Shown here piece after piece: positions 46,901 through 58,030 of a stretch of DNA of 64,000 nt. The DNA is from Buxus sempervirens (taxonomy: Eukaryota > Streptophyta > Magnoliopsida > Buxales > Buxaceae). The notes under the pieces were generated by a model. That model had not been told where the DNA came from. It was given only the letters and a program-made list of their open reading frames with translations, and did not search any database. Numbering within the stretch: position 1 is the stretch's first letter; every line of letters begins with the position of its first letter. The translations under genes were made by a program, and so were the position numbers. The DNA lies in contig OX387182.1 of the NCBI GenBank assembly GCA_947561395.2, positions 45,997,949-46,061,948 of the forward strand, in the 5' to 3' direction.

Positions 46901-47011
46901 TTCCGAAATTTCCAAGTTTATTCTCTCATTTATTTTGACAAATATATTGACATTCAAGATATTCATAAGTAATTATTATTTATTTATTTATTAAAAATTC
47001 GGGGTTTTACA
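43905..47011. mobile_element. C: solo LTR of a long chromovirus-like (Tekay/Del-type) element
   Basis: 3107 bp, from TGTAACGCCCCGAATC to ATTCGGGGTTTTACA, with ACCCC duplications on both sides (43900-43904 and 47012-47016). The interior has the LTR-like phrase gggtgagatac...ctcagtaggtaac. A tandem tract built on ccaccaagcgggtt (about 45000-45290) is also present. No coding region or primer site is seen. It is inserted in B1 just beside its TATA box. Confidence 0.8.
45000..45290 (+). repeat. Short tandem repeat in C, unit about 20-22 bp
   Basis: About a dozen variants of (g)ccaccaagc(g/a)ggtta(t)ctct / gtcaccaaacgggttagggt. Confidence 0.85.
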
Positions 47012-47284
47012 ACCCCCTCCCCTTTTATAGGAGAGGTTGCTTAAGGGTTAAGAAAGACCAATTTTTAAATATTTTATCAAAAGTGACTTTTTTATTGTTA
47101 TTTCTTACTTGTGACTTATTACTTTTACTTAATGGTTAAGAAAGACTCTTTTGTTAATATTTTTTACTTAGGGGTTAAGAAAGACTCTTTTTGTTAATAT
47201 TTTTGTTTACTTAAGGGTTAAGAAAGGGGGACGTCCACGTGGCGCAGTTTGCCACGTGAACAGTTTATTTTTTACCAAGGATTA

Positions 47285-47700
47285 CCCATAACTCTCTCAT
47301 TTGAGCTCCGATTCTGGCAAACTCAGTTGCGTTGGAACCGGGTCGACATCCTTTATCCACTGAGCTAGAGTTTAGCAGCAAATTCGAGTTTTTTAGCAAA
47401 AGTGCCGAGTCATGTCCCGGAGCCAATTTTGCTCATATTTCCTTATCCGGGACTCCGATTCCAGCAAACTCAGTTGCGTTGGAATTGTGTCGATATGCTC
47501 TTTCTGCTGGTATCAAATGGAGTAGCTGATATGGGGTTTAGCAAAAAGTCAATTTCTGCTTTTTTCAGATTTGACCAGTCCATAACTTTTTCATTTTGAC
47601 TCCGATTTGAGCAAACTCTATTCCATTAGAATAGTATCGGAATCCTCTTTCCAATGGTGAGAAGTATGGTGACTGATTTGCACCAGATAAAAAAAGTCAA
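47285..47700 (-). repeat. Three diverged repeats of about 130-150 bp near the B1 LTR start
   Basis: Three copies share ctccgatt(c/t)...gcaaactc(a/t)...ttgg/ttag blocks near 47300, 47455 and 47600. They are upstream of the minus-strand TATA box, so in U3. Confidence 0.7.
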
Positions 47701-47787
47701 CTTTTTGACTTTCTCAGGTTTGACTTTTTAATTAAAATTTCATTTTCTACATTTTGGGAGGTGCAAAAATGAGGTGCTTACAATAGG

Positions 47788-50700
47788 GAAGAAGGATCTA
47801 GGGGATTCTAACACACTTTTGACCTTGTCCAAGCCTTTTCTGACTGAGAAGCTCTTAAAGGGGGAGAACAAAGATGCAAGGTTTAATGCCCTGACACTGA
47901 TAGTGGTCAATCAACTACTTTTCTCATAGGATGATGATGAAGTTGACTTGGCCCTTATCTCAGTCATCTGTCAGGTTAGGGAATGTGAGAGATTGGCCCC
48001 AATGATCTTGGCAGGCATGTACCACACATTGACCGACTGCTATCATAGGAAAAAGAAGCGATTCCTGTCATTTGCCCCTATCCTACAGGTTAAATTTCCT
48101 TTTCTTTCTTTTTTCCTTTTTTCTTTTGTCTCTCTTTTTTTTTCTACAATACATTGAAATACTTCTCCCCTTCTGCAACTTTGGTTACTTGACAACCTAA
48201 GTCAAATTGATGAGATTGAACGACGCTTCTTTCCAAGGCTGAAAGTTCCTATTCTAATGAGTAACCGAGGGTGTCCTAACATTGAAGGTGGCAAGCAGGG
48301 TTGGTTCACTTTCTTAGGCACCCTCCAGGATGATCAGGTGAGGTGGCCTGGCACTTATCAGCCCAATGCAGAGATGGTGATCAGCTTTAGGGACAAGAAC
48401 TTCCTAGTTCTAGCAGGCTTGAGATATGCTGTACTCTACCTCCCCTTACGGGTTCTTCAGCAGTTCAAAGCGACCCAGGGGATTATAACCCCAAGTAGAT
48501 ATGAGGACTTTCTTGGGCCACTTTCACCAATCACCATAAGGCTGAATGCTTGGTTGATGAGGGAATGGTCCTATGTTCGTTTTCTACGGGGCCCAGCCTT
48601 CTCAGAGTCCCATGTGAAGGACTACCTTTTCTGGATCAAGGAGTAGGTTCAGAGTCAGGCCCCAGTACCTGAGGATCCTCCTGCAGTTTCAGCTCCCACT
48701 TACGAAGGCATCTTGGAGTCCGAAAAAGCATCTCACAAGCGAGTTCAGTAGATATGGGTACGAGAGGCCCAGGAGCTTAGGATACGAGGTGTTTATCTAG
48801 AGAGGTAGCTCGAAGAGCAGATATCTCGCCGCACAGCTATGGAGTAGAAACTGGAAGAGCAGAGCCAGGCTCGCCACTTTGAAGTCCAAGTGATACGGCA
48901 AAAGTACCAGGATGCTTTAGCCAACCTAAGAAGCATGAGGACTAGGCAGACCCTTTCAGATGAGGTCATCTCCTTCTTGAGTGATCCCACTGCAAAGGGG
49001 GATCTGGGGTTATTGTAGCTTAGGCAGCTCGGATTCGGGAGCTTGAGGAGCGGCTAGGGGATAGAGATTAGCCTCTTTTCTGCACTTTTAGCTTTTTTCT
49101 TTTTTTTTTCATACCTTTGTACAAAAGCAAACTCCAATAGTGGAAAGACAAAGGATTTAATTCAAAACTAAATTTTTATGCTATTGGCCTCAGAATGCTC
49201 AGATGCTTGTAAAAACAAAGGCTTTATGAAAAGTATTTGATTTATCATCACTGGACAGAATATAATTTTTTTTTTTTGGTTTTTGTATTTTATTATTTTT
49301 TTTTGAATTTTGGTCCAAAACACTTAATCACACACAATTAAAAAAAATTGAAATCAAGTTGAATAATGAAAGAGGTAATTCAAGCAATAAGGAGGGTTCA
49401 GATCTGTCTATCCTAGGACCTTTAGAGTCATCCCCAAATGCCTTTTCTTCCAAAATTGACCCCATTATCCACAATCTATTCCATATCCCGTGCTCATACT
49501 GTTCTTCAAGCTTGGATCACATGATCAACTCAACCTTTGATTTCTATTTTTTTTTCTTCTTTCTCTTTCTTCTTTTTTTTGCCAGTATTGCCCCTAGCGC
49601 CAGTTACGGTTTTCACTAGGGCCGGCTTCTGCATTCCATCAACACCAATCTTACTCTGAAATTTGAATGAACATACTAAGATCACCGAGCGCTTAAAAAT
49701 AAGACGAAACAAAGGCTAGGCTTGGTTTATGAAAGAAAAGGTATTAAAGGCTCAAAATTTTCCAAATGTGAAAATAGGTCAGCCAGACTTACAGTCATGA
49801 TGAATTTGACCCTTTTCCTCAAATTGTATTCTTTTCATTCCCTTTTCACACTTGGCTTTCATTTGCCACTTTTCTTTGCTCTTTTTCTCTTTTTTTCTTT
49901 TTCCTTTATTTTTGCCCCAATTGGCCTTGCCCCAATTTGTTTTGCCCCAGTATAAGATTGTAAGTCCAGTTTAGGTTTATCAAAGAAACGAACCGGCTCA
50001 ACTTGGCTAGACTAGGGATTAAAATTTTGAAGGAAATAAAGAAAGATGGCCTCCGATCACCTTCTAGTAATATTCAATCAAGGAAAATACCTTTCACTGT
50101 ATCAGAGTTAATTGGCTCAGGAAAATCTGTCCCATCCATTTCTATTAAGATGAGAGCACCCCCTGATAAGACCTTCTTGATGACATAAGGCCCTTCCCAA
50201 TTTGGCTTGAACTTCCCGCGAGGATCTTCCAAAAATGGTAAGATTTTCTTTAGTACCAAGTTTCCTTCTTGGAAAGCTCTGGGCTTCACCTTCTTATTGT
50301 AAGCCCGAGCCATTCTCTTTTGGTACAATTGGCCATGACAAAGCGCCTTCAAACGCTTTTCTTCTATCAGATTGAGTTGATCATGTCTTGACTGTATCCA
50401 TTCAGCTTCTTCCAATTCAACTTCCATGAGCACTCTTAGTGATGGGATTTCTACTTCCATTGGCAAAACTGCTTCCATCCCATAGACTAGGGAATACGGG
50501 ATTGCCCCAGTTGAAGTCCGGATTGAGGTTCTGTAGGCATATAAAGCAAGTGGTAGCATTTTGTGCCAATCTCTGTAACTCACTACCATTTTCTGAATGA
50601 TTTTCTTTAAATTTTTGTTTACTGCTTCTACTGCCCCATTCATCTTTGGTCTGTAAGGAGTTGATTTGTGGTGGGTGATCTAAAACTGCTCACATAACTT

Positions 50701-53700
50701 CTTCATATCCTTGTTCTTAATATTTAAAGCGTTGTCTGATACTATGGCACTTGGCAGTCCATAGCGACAAATGATGTTGTGCTTCAAAAACTTAATAACA
50801 TGGTTGCTTGTGATGTTTGCATATGAAGTTGCCTTTACCCACTTGGTGAAATAATCAATTGCTACAAGGATAAATCTGTGCCTATTCGATGCCTTAGGAG
50901 AGATCATGCCAATGACATTTATGCCCCACATGGAGAAAGGCCATGGTGAGGTCATGTTATGCAACTCACTTGAGGGTGCATGCTTGTTATCTGCATATAT
51001 TTGGCATTGATGACACCTCTTGACATGTACACAACAATCGTGTTCCATCGTCGACCAATAGTATCCCAACCTCAGAATCTTCTTTGCAAGCATGTGTCTG
51101 TTCATATGGGGTCCACAGACTACTCCATGTACAGTCTCATTCAACCTTTCCGACTCAACCTTAGCAACACACCTAAGCAGAATATCATTATGTGACCTCT
51201 TGTACAACTGTCCACCACTTAGTAGGAACTGATCGGATAACCTCTGTATTGTCCTTTTCTCAGTAGAAGTAACATTTTCTGGTAGACTTCGATCACTCAA
51301 GAAATTTTTTATGTCTTGAAACCATGGCGCTTCCTCTTCTGGTGCTCCCTCCAGAACAAGACAATAAGCCAGTTCATCTCTAACCTCAATTTCCAGTGGT
51401 TTAATATCTACCCCTTCTGGCATGCTGACCATTGAAGCCAATGTTGCTAGAGCATCTGTGAACTGATTCTTGGCCCTTGGCATATAGTTAAAGGAAATTC
51501 GAGTAAATTTTGTGTTCATTTCTTCCAAATAATGGTGATATGGGATCAGTTTATGATCTTTGATTTTCCATTCACCAATTGTTTAGAAGATGATGAGACT
51601 TGAATCCCCGTATACGTCAAGTTCCTCCACTTCATGGTCTAGAGCAGCTTGCAACCCAATTATGCATGCTTCATACTCCGCAATATTATTTGTGCACTGG
51701 AATCTCAGCTTTACTGCGATTGGGATGTGTGACCCATCTGGCTTGACCAAAACTGCCCCTATTCCATTTCCATTCATGTTGGCGGCCCCATCGAAGAACA
51801 TCTGCCAAGAGCTTTCACTTTCCTCTTCTTCAGTAAACAGAATTGCCTCATCAAGAAAGTTGGTCTTCAAAGGTTGGTATTCTGGTAGAGGATGTACAGC
51901 TAAATGATCGGCAATCGCTTGATGTTTAATCGCCTTCTGAGTGATGTACGTGAGGTCAAACTCGGATAGTAACAGCTACCACTTTGCCGTTCTGCCAATT
52001 AATGTCGGTTTCTCAAATAAGTACTTTAGAAGGTCCATTCGGGATATCAATAATGTGGAATGACTGAGGAAATAATGCCTCAGTCTTTGAGTTGCCCACA
52101 CTAAAGCACAACAAGTCTTTTTCAAAGGGGAATACTTTGCTTCGTATTCTATGAATTTTTTACTTAGATAGTAATTGCCCTTTCCTTTCTACCAGTCTAA
52201 TCATGCTGCCCCAAGATACACCCCATTGACATCTCCAAAACCGATAAGTAGAGAATCAATAGTCTTCCTGGAGTTGGTGGCACTAGCACAGGTGGATTCA
52301 ATAAATACTCATTTATTGTATCAAAGGCATGTTAGCAATCCTCATTCCAGACCGTCGGGTTATCTTTTCTCAAAAGCTTGAAAATTGGTTTACAGATAGC
52401 TGTAAGTTGTGCTATGAACCGGCTTATATATTGAATCCTTCCAAGAAAACCACAAACCTCCTTCTCTGTTCTGGGTGATGGCATTTCAATTATTGCCTTG
52501 GCTTTAGTTGAGTCGATCTCAATTCCTCTTCTGCTCACTATAAATCCCAGTAATTTTCCTTATGTAGCCCCAAAGACGCATTTTGCCGAGTTGAGCCGAG
52601 ATTGTACTTCCAGAGTCGATCAAACACCTTCTTCAGATAGATCAAGTGGTCTTCTTCTTTGCATAATTTGGCTATCATATCATCCACGTAGACCTCCATC
52701 TCCTTATGGATCATATCATGGAATAATACCGTCATGGCCCGCTGGTAAGTTGCCCTGGAATTCTCAAGCCTAAATGGCATGGCAGTGTAGTGGAAGGTAC
52801 CCCAAGGTGTGCTGAATGCTATTTTCTCTTGATCTTCCTTAGCCATCTTGATCTAATTGTACCTAGAGAAGCCGTCCATGAACGAGAACAGGCTATGTAC
52901 AGCAGTGTTATCTACCAAGATGTCGATGTGTGGAAGTGAAAAATCATCCTTTGGGCTTGCTTTGTTCAGATCTCTGTAGTCCACACACATCCTGACTTTT
53001 CCATCCTTCTTTGGCACTGGCATTATATTTGCAAGCCACTCGGGGTACGTGGAAACTGCCAAAAATCTTGCTTGAAATTGTTTGACCACGTCGTCCTTGA
53101 CCTTCAGGGTCCATTCAAGTTTCAATCTTCTCAGCTTTTGCTTAATTGGCTTAACCCCTGGTATAATTGGTAGCTTGTGCACCACCATGTCAGTATCTAA
53201 CCCGGGCATATCCCGATACGACCATGCAAATACATCTTTATAATCTGCCAAAAACCGTGACATTTCATTACGTTGCACCTCAGATGGGCATGCCCCGATC
53301 TTTACTATTTTCAATTCATCTTTGGTCCAAAGATTTATTGAAATGGTCTCCTCAATATTAGGTTGGACCCCCTTTGGAGGGTCCTCTTCTTCGACCTCGA
53401 TCTCTTCTTCAATTCCCATTAGGTCAAAATCGAGCTCGAGGTCAAAGTCATATTCAACCTGGTCTAATTTCGTTTGCTTATATGGTTCATAAGTGGTTTG
53501 GACCTTTTTGAAAAAATTAAATTTTCTAGAAAAATAGAAAAATCTTTTTGGGTTTTTTGTGAGCCTTCTAAAAAAACTTTCCCTGAAGACAAAGGCTCAT
53601 TAAGACCTTCAGGGAAATGGCATTCCACTAATGGAGTTTTTCTTCGGAAGCCGTATCTGTTTGCCAGTCAAACGCTGCTTCAAAGGTAAGGGGAGTTTCC

Positions 53701-53938
53701 TCCCAATTATTTAAAATAAATTTTCCAAGAGCAAGGTAAATTGTGCAAGCCTGCTCCTCAAGCTCAGAATTCGATGCCATCATCACTGGATGAGTTGTAC
53801 TACCCTTTTCTGCTGTGGGGCCCAATCTAGATGTGACCTCATCTGGAATCCTCACTACGGCCCAGTCGATGAAGGGTAGCTCATCTGCTCCTTCTTCTTT
53901 TTTGCCTTCAGTCAAGGCAAATAAGGCTTCGACATCCT
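47788..53938 (-). mobile_element. D (right part): rest of antisense gene 2 and pol
   Basis: Continuation of D after B1; the duplicated ATAGG is at 47783-47787. It contains the remainder of antisense gene 2 on the plus strand (about 47788-49065, with GCPNIEGGKQGWFTF and a coiled coil), a low-complexity spacer (49070-50073), and minus-strand integrase (about 50074-51300), the second (Tat-type) RNase H (FFDGAANMNGNGIGAV, near 51780), RNase H and RT (to about 53400) and the region just after protease. It stops at A3. Protease, gag and the 5' LTR should lie right of A3, outside the window. It is defective, with roughly eight or more breaks. Confidence 0.85.
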
Positions 53939-55735
53939 TGTAGACACCCCAAATTGCACTACAAAATGAGAAAATAATAAAAACATGTAATTGGAGCTTA
54001 AAACAGGTCGAAAAAGCATAAAAGTTGATTAAGCAGGCTTCGACCGTATTTTACTCACGGGTTGGTTACGCCCGAAATTATTCTACGGTCAGCCGCGCCC
54101 GTAGTGGAAACACGGGCATTATTGGACCGTAAAGGATCTACAGTCACTAAAGACTCGTGCGAGTTTTATCCTTCTCTCGATTTCCGAGCTTTATCTTTAG
54201 TCTAATATCCTTTTAAATGAGCGAATTACGTTTTTTATTCGCTGAAACCACCTTGGATGGGCATTATCTCCAATTTTCACTCTATCCTAAGGATCAGGAT
54301 ATATCCTTCTGGACCAGCCTTGCTCCTGTGCTTGCCTATAAATAGAGGCTCTTTCCTCAGGCTAAGGGCCACGAAATTTTTAAGTCCAAGGAACTCCAAG
54401 AGAAGAGAAGAACTCCCGCTACCTTGCCTGCTCAATCCAGGTAAGTCCCCTATCCCTTTTTATTTTCTGTTTTCAATTCTAGAATCAAATCTAGTCTTCT
54501 CCATTGCTGTAGAATAAGGCCATATCTGTTTTTGTCTTCCCAAACTTGTCTCTAAGTACCTCAAGAGTCTCTCTAGTCGTAAAACGTGAAGAGAGAACTA
54601 GGGGAAAGGGGAACAAGTGGATCCCTAGAATAGAACCCCATATCTGTTTTCCTTTTTTTCGCTAGAATAAAGCCTTTGATTGTGTTTGTGTACCCAAACC
54701 TATCTCCAAGTACCTCAAGAGTCTCTCTAGCCGTAAAACGTGAAGAGAGAACTAAGGGAAAAGAGAACATATGGATCCGTAGGGTAGACCCCCATGTGCT
54801 CAAATCTGTGAGATATGGCTACTTTTGATATCATGATCATGTTTTAATGGTTTTATTTTATATCTGGATGAATCTTATGAGTTCATGATGATTATAGCAT
54901 GAGATCCCCACTTTTTGATAAAATTTGGATTTTTCACATATTTGCACCTACAGCACTGTTTTCGTGATTTTTGTGGTTTTAGGCTAAGATCCTGGATTTA
55001 TCATGACCAATATGGTAAATCTGGATCCAGAAGCCTGAAATTAAATTCTAGGGTTTCATGATATGGTTTTTGAATCGTTTTTCCTTTTTGAGAGAAGACC
55101 CTACGGTCTCAGTTCTCCCCTTTTGATGTTCTTCATCTATGTGGGTATTTTTGGTTTTGATTTTCAGATTTAATGTGAAATTTGGGCTTTACCTATGTCC
55201 TGGACTGTTCAAGTTCAATTTTGAAATATTTTATAAAAATCATATTTTTATAGATTTCTAGAATTTTGACTTGAAGCCAGATTTTTGGATTTTTCACTTT
55301 AAATTGGTTTTATTTGATTTTATCTCAATTCTGTTTTGATCATGAAACCCTAGGAATGGTATGATCATATTTGAAAGTTCTGGATCAACCAGGATGTTCG
55401 TATGAAAAAACCATACAGTTGTGTTTTTTTGTGATTTTGTGTGATTTTTATAGCAAGCTTTTTCCTTTATTTTGAACATGAACAATGCCTGGCAACCACC
55501 TTGTGTGGATGAATAGGGGTGCCTAACACCTTCCCCTATTCATAACCTAATCCCCTTACCCTTCTCTGGTTGTTTTTTTAGAGGGTTATTTTTACCCTAA
55601 AATTTGCCTTTTTGTGCTTATTTGATATTTTGGTGTCCATTCACACCCAAATTGAATGGTGGCGACTCTGTGTTTTTAATTGATCCCACGTGATGATTGG
55701 AGGAAGTCATTATATTGATTTTTCCATATCTCACA
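53939..55735 (+). repeat. A3 5' LTR
   Basis: 1797 bp, TGTAGACACCCC...CTCACA, followed by the primer site at 55738-55757. Dyads at 54057-54075, about 54085-54102 (6-bp spacer) and 54112-54130. TATAAATA at 54337-54344; donor-like atccag/gtaagt at 54441; stem-loop repeats near 54568 and 54722. Confidence 0.92.
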
Positions 55736-56984
55736 ACTGGCGACTCTGCTGGGGACTTGAGGATTTCAGCCTTTTGGTGTTTGTTCATGTTTTTTGATAT
55801 TTTTGGATTTGCTTGCTATTTTGTGTTTTTAGCTTGTCTTTGTTTTGCTTGCTATTTTGTGTTCTTAAGCATGTGGGATATGTTTTAAATCTGGTTATTT
55901 GCTTAAGAATTCATGGGGGTAGAAACATGCTTAATTTTGATGCATAGGGGAGGTTCGTTTTGTTGAACCATGCTTATTTCTTGCTATATTTCTATAATAT
56001 CATGTTTTAATTTTCAGCATGATCTCCATGATGTTTTTGGGGTGTATAACATGATCATATGTTTGCATGATTGGATTATTTTTATGAGCATGTTTTAGGT
56101 GCTATAGGATTGCTTTATTTACTTGTTTACTTTAAATATGCTTTCATATTATGCCTTGGTTTGTTTATGCATGGCTGCGAAAAGAGTGGCAAGGGTTTGG
56201 GACGTTGTGGATGCACCTTTTTTTTTACAATGCACTGTGCACCTTTTATTTTTTACACAGCCTACCCTTAACCTATAGGAAGTTGAACCCGAATGTGTGT
56301 AGCTTGGTGCAACGAGGTCGATACTTCGGAAAGCGAAAGTGAAAACATTCACCTTAGAACTTTGGGCCAATGATGTGATGATAACGTGGATCTGGGATTC
56401 TGTTCATCACTAGGCTTGAGTGCTAAGTTGCCATTAAGCCAAAACCCAAAACCCCTACGCTTGAAGATGAAGTTACACGTTTTTGGCTAAAATACACAAT
56501 TACGTGGGAATATGGGTTTGTAATTGTGGGAAGGCCGTTTGCATGGCTTACAAACCAGGGCATAATGCGGATGCCATATTGAAGGTAAACAAGGTAACAA
56601 GGTAATCCTACTGTTTTGCATTATTCTCATGTCATAGGGGTGTCATGGTGCCCATTGGTTCGGGATAAAATTGGTCCCAAAATATGCATGTTCCCTAAAA
56701 TTGGTGTAGCCTATTGGAAGAGTCTCTAACTCTGTTTAGAATCGATCCTACCAATGTTCATACAAGAGGCAACAAAAGGGTACCAAATTCTTAAGTATGG
56801 TGTCAATTTGGAGGGTACATGTGCCCTCCTAAACAAGTGTTTTGCAAATAGGCCAAAGTCCACTTTGGGACAGTTTAGAAGCCTTGCAGTGGGTGAACCG
56901 TATGTTTGGATGAGCGATCAAAGTGATCAAACCATGTAAAAATTGGAAAAATATAACAGAGTTCCGTAAAACCGCGTTTAGTAC

Positions 56985-57087
56985 ACGGGCTGGGCTTGCC
57001 CGTAATAGTTATACGGGCTGAGCTCGCCCGTGATTTTCATACGGTCACGGCTTGCTCGTAATTTGAATACGGGCAGAGCTGGACAGT
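56985..57087. promoter_or_regulatory. Dyad array in A3 leader, four units
   Basis: Units at 56985-57003, 57013-57031, 57041-57059 and 57069-57087 have an exact 28-bp period and 7-bp spacers. The first two are perfect ACGGGC-N7-GCCCGT. This mirrors A1 29130-29232. Confidence 0.92.
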
Positions 57088-57245
57088 ACTGTGTATACGG
57101 TTTTCACGGAATATTCAATTTTAATCAGTTTTTCCCACTAAAATCTTCCTTTAACCTTTAAATAATGATAAAGGGAAATGAGTTTGAATAAAATGCTTCA
57201 AAAAAAACACAAAATAATTGAAAAAAAAAATGTGCGAGAGAGGCT

Positions 57246-57795
57246 CCTTGGGCCTCTGAAAGCCTTTGAATTTCAGACTTTTTCAAAACTCTTGGGCCTC
57301 TGAAAGCCTTCGAATTTCAGACTTTTGCAAAACTCTTAGGCCTCTGAAAGCCTTTGAATTTCAGACCTTTTTCTTTTGGGCCTCTAAAAGCCTTTGAATT
57401 TCAAATCTTTTTCTTTTGGGCCTCTGAAAGCCTTTGAATTTCAGATCTTTTCCTTTTGGGGCCTCTGAAAGCCTTTGAATTTCAGATCTTTTCCTTTTGG
57501 GGCCTCTGAAAGCCTTTGAATTTCAGACCTTTTTCTTTTGGGCCTCTGAAAGCCTTTGAATTTCAGATCTTTTTCTTTTGGGCCTCTGAAAGCCTTTGAA
57601 TTTCAGACCTTATCAAAAATCTCCGGGCCTCTGAAAGCCTTTGAATTTCAGACCTTTTCGAAAAATATCCCTGGGCCTCTGAAAGCCTTTGAATTTCAGA
57701 CCTTTTCCAAAATACCCCGGGGCCTCTGAAAGCCTTTGAATTTCAGACCCTTTCCAAAAAATCTCTGGGCCTCTGAAAGCCTTTGAATTTCAGAT
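57246..57795 (+). repeat. Leader tandem array in A3, about 13 units
   Basis: Same gggcctctgaaagcctttg unit as A1, with fewer copies. Copy number varies between the two elements. Confidence 0.92.
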
Positions 57796-58030
57796 CCTTT
57801 CTCTCTTTTTGTGGGACCTGTTGGAAGCCCTAGAATATTCCAACAATTCAATTCAAAAAAAAAAAGAAGCAAATAAAGAAAAATCCAAACTCGTGTTCAC
57901 CCAGCTTGCACATAGGCATTCATAGGCTTTTGTATGAGATTAAATTGGTACTAATAATTTCTCTTTATTCAATCCAGGTACCAATACACTTGCAATCATA
58001 GCTCCTGTAACCAGATCAAGAGCTCGAGCC

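Larger units (their letters stand above)
41719..47782 (-). mobile_element. B1 (right part): minus-strand LTR, probably solo
   Basis: With A1 and C removed, B1 is about 3.1 kb, bounded by TG...CA (minus strand: tgtaagcacctc at 47782 to gcgcaca at 25936) and ATAGG duplications. No primer site, polypurine tract or coding region is visible, so a solo LTR is the simplest reading. A minus-strand TATA box (ctataaaagg, 47030-47021) lies about 750 bp inside. The segment nearest 41719 matches B2 at roughly 85% by eye. Confidence 0.75.

Noticed and set aside
43905-47011. C as a complete element with two LTRs
   Set aside because: No internal LTR boundary, primer site, polypurine tract or coding sequence is visible, so a solo LTR is simpler.
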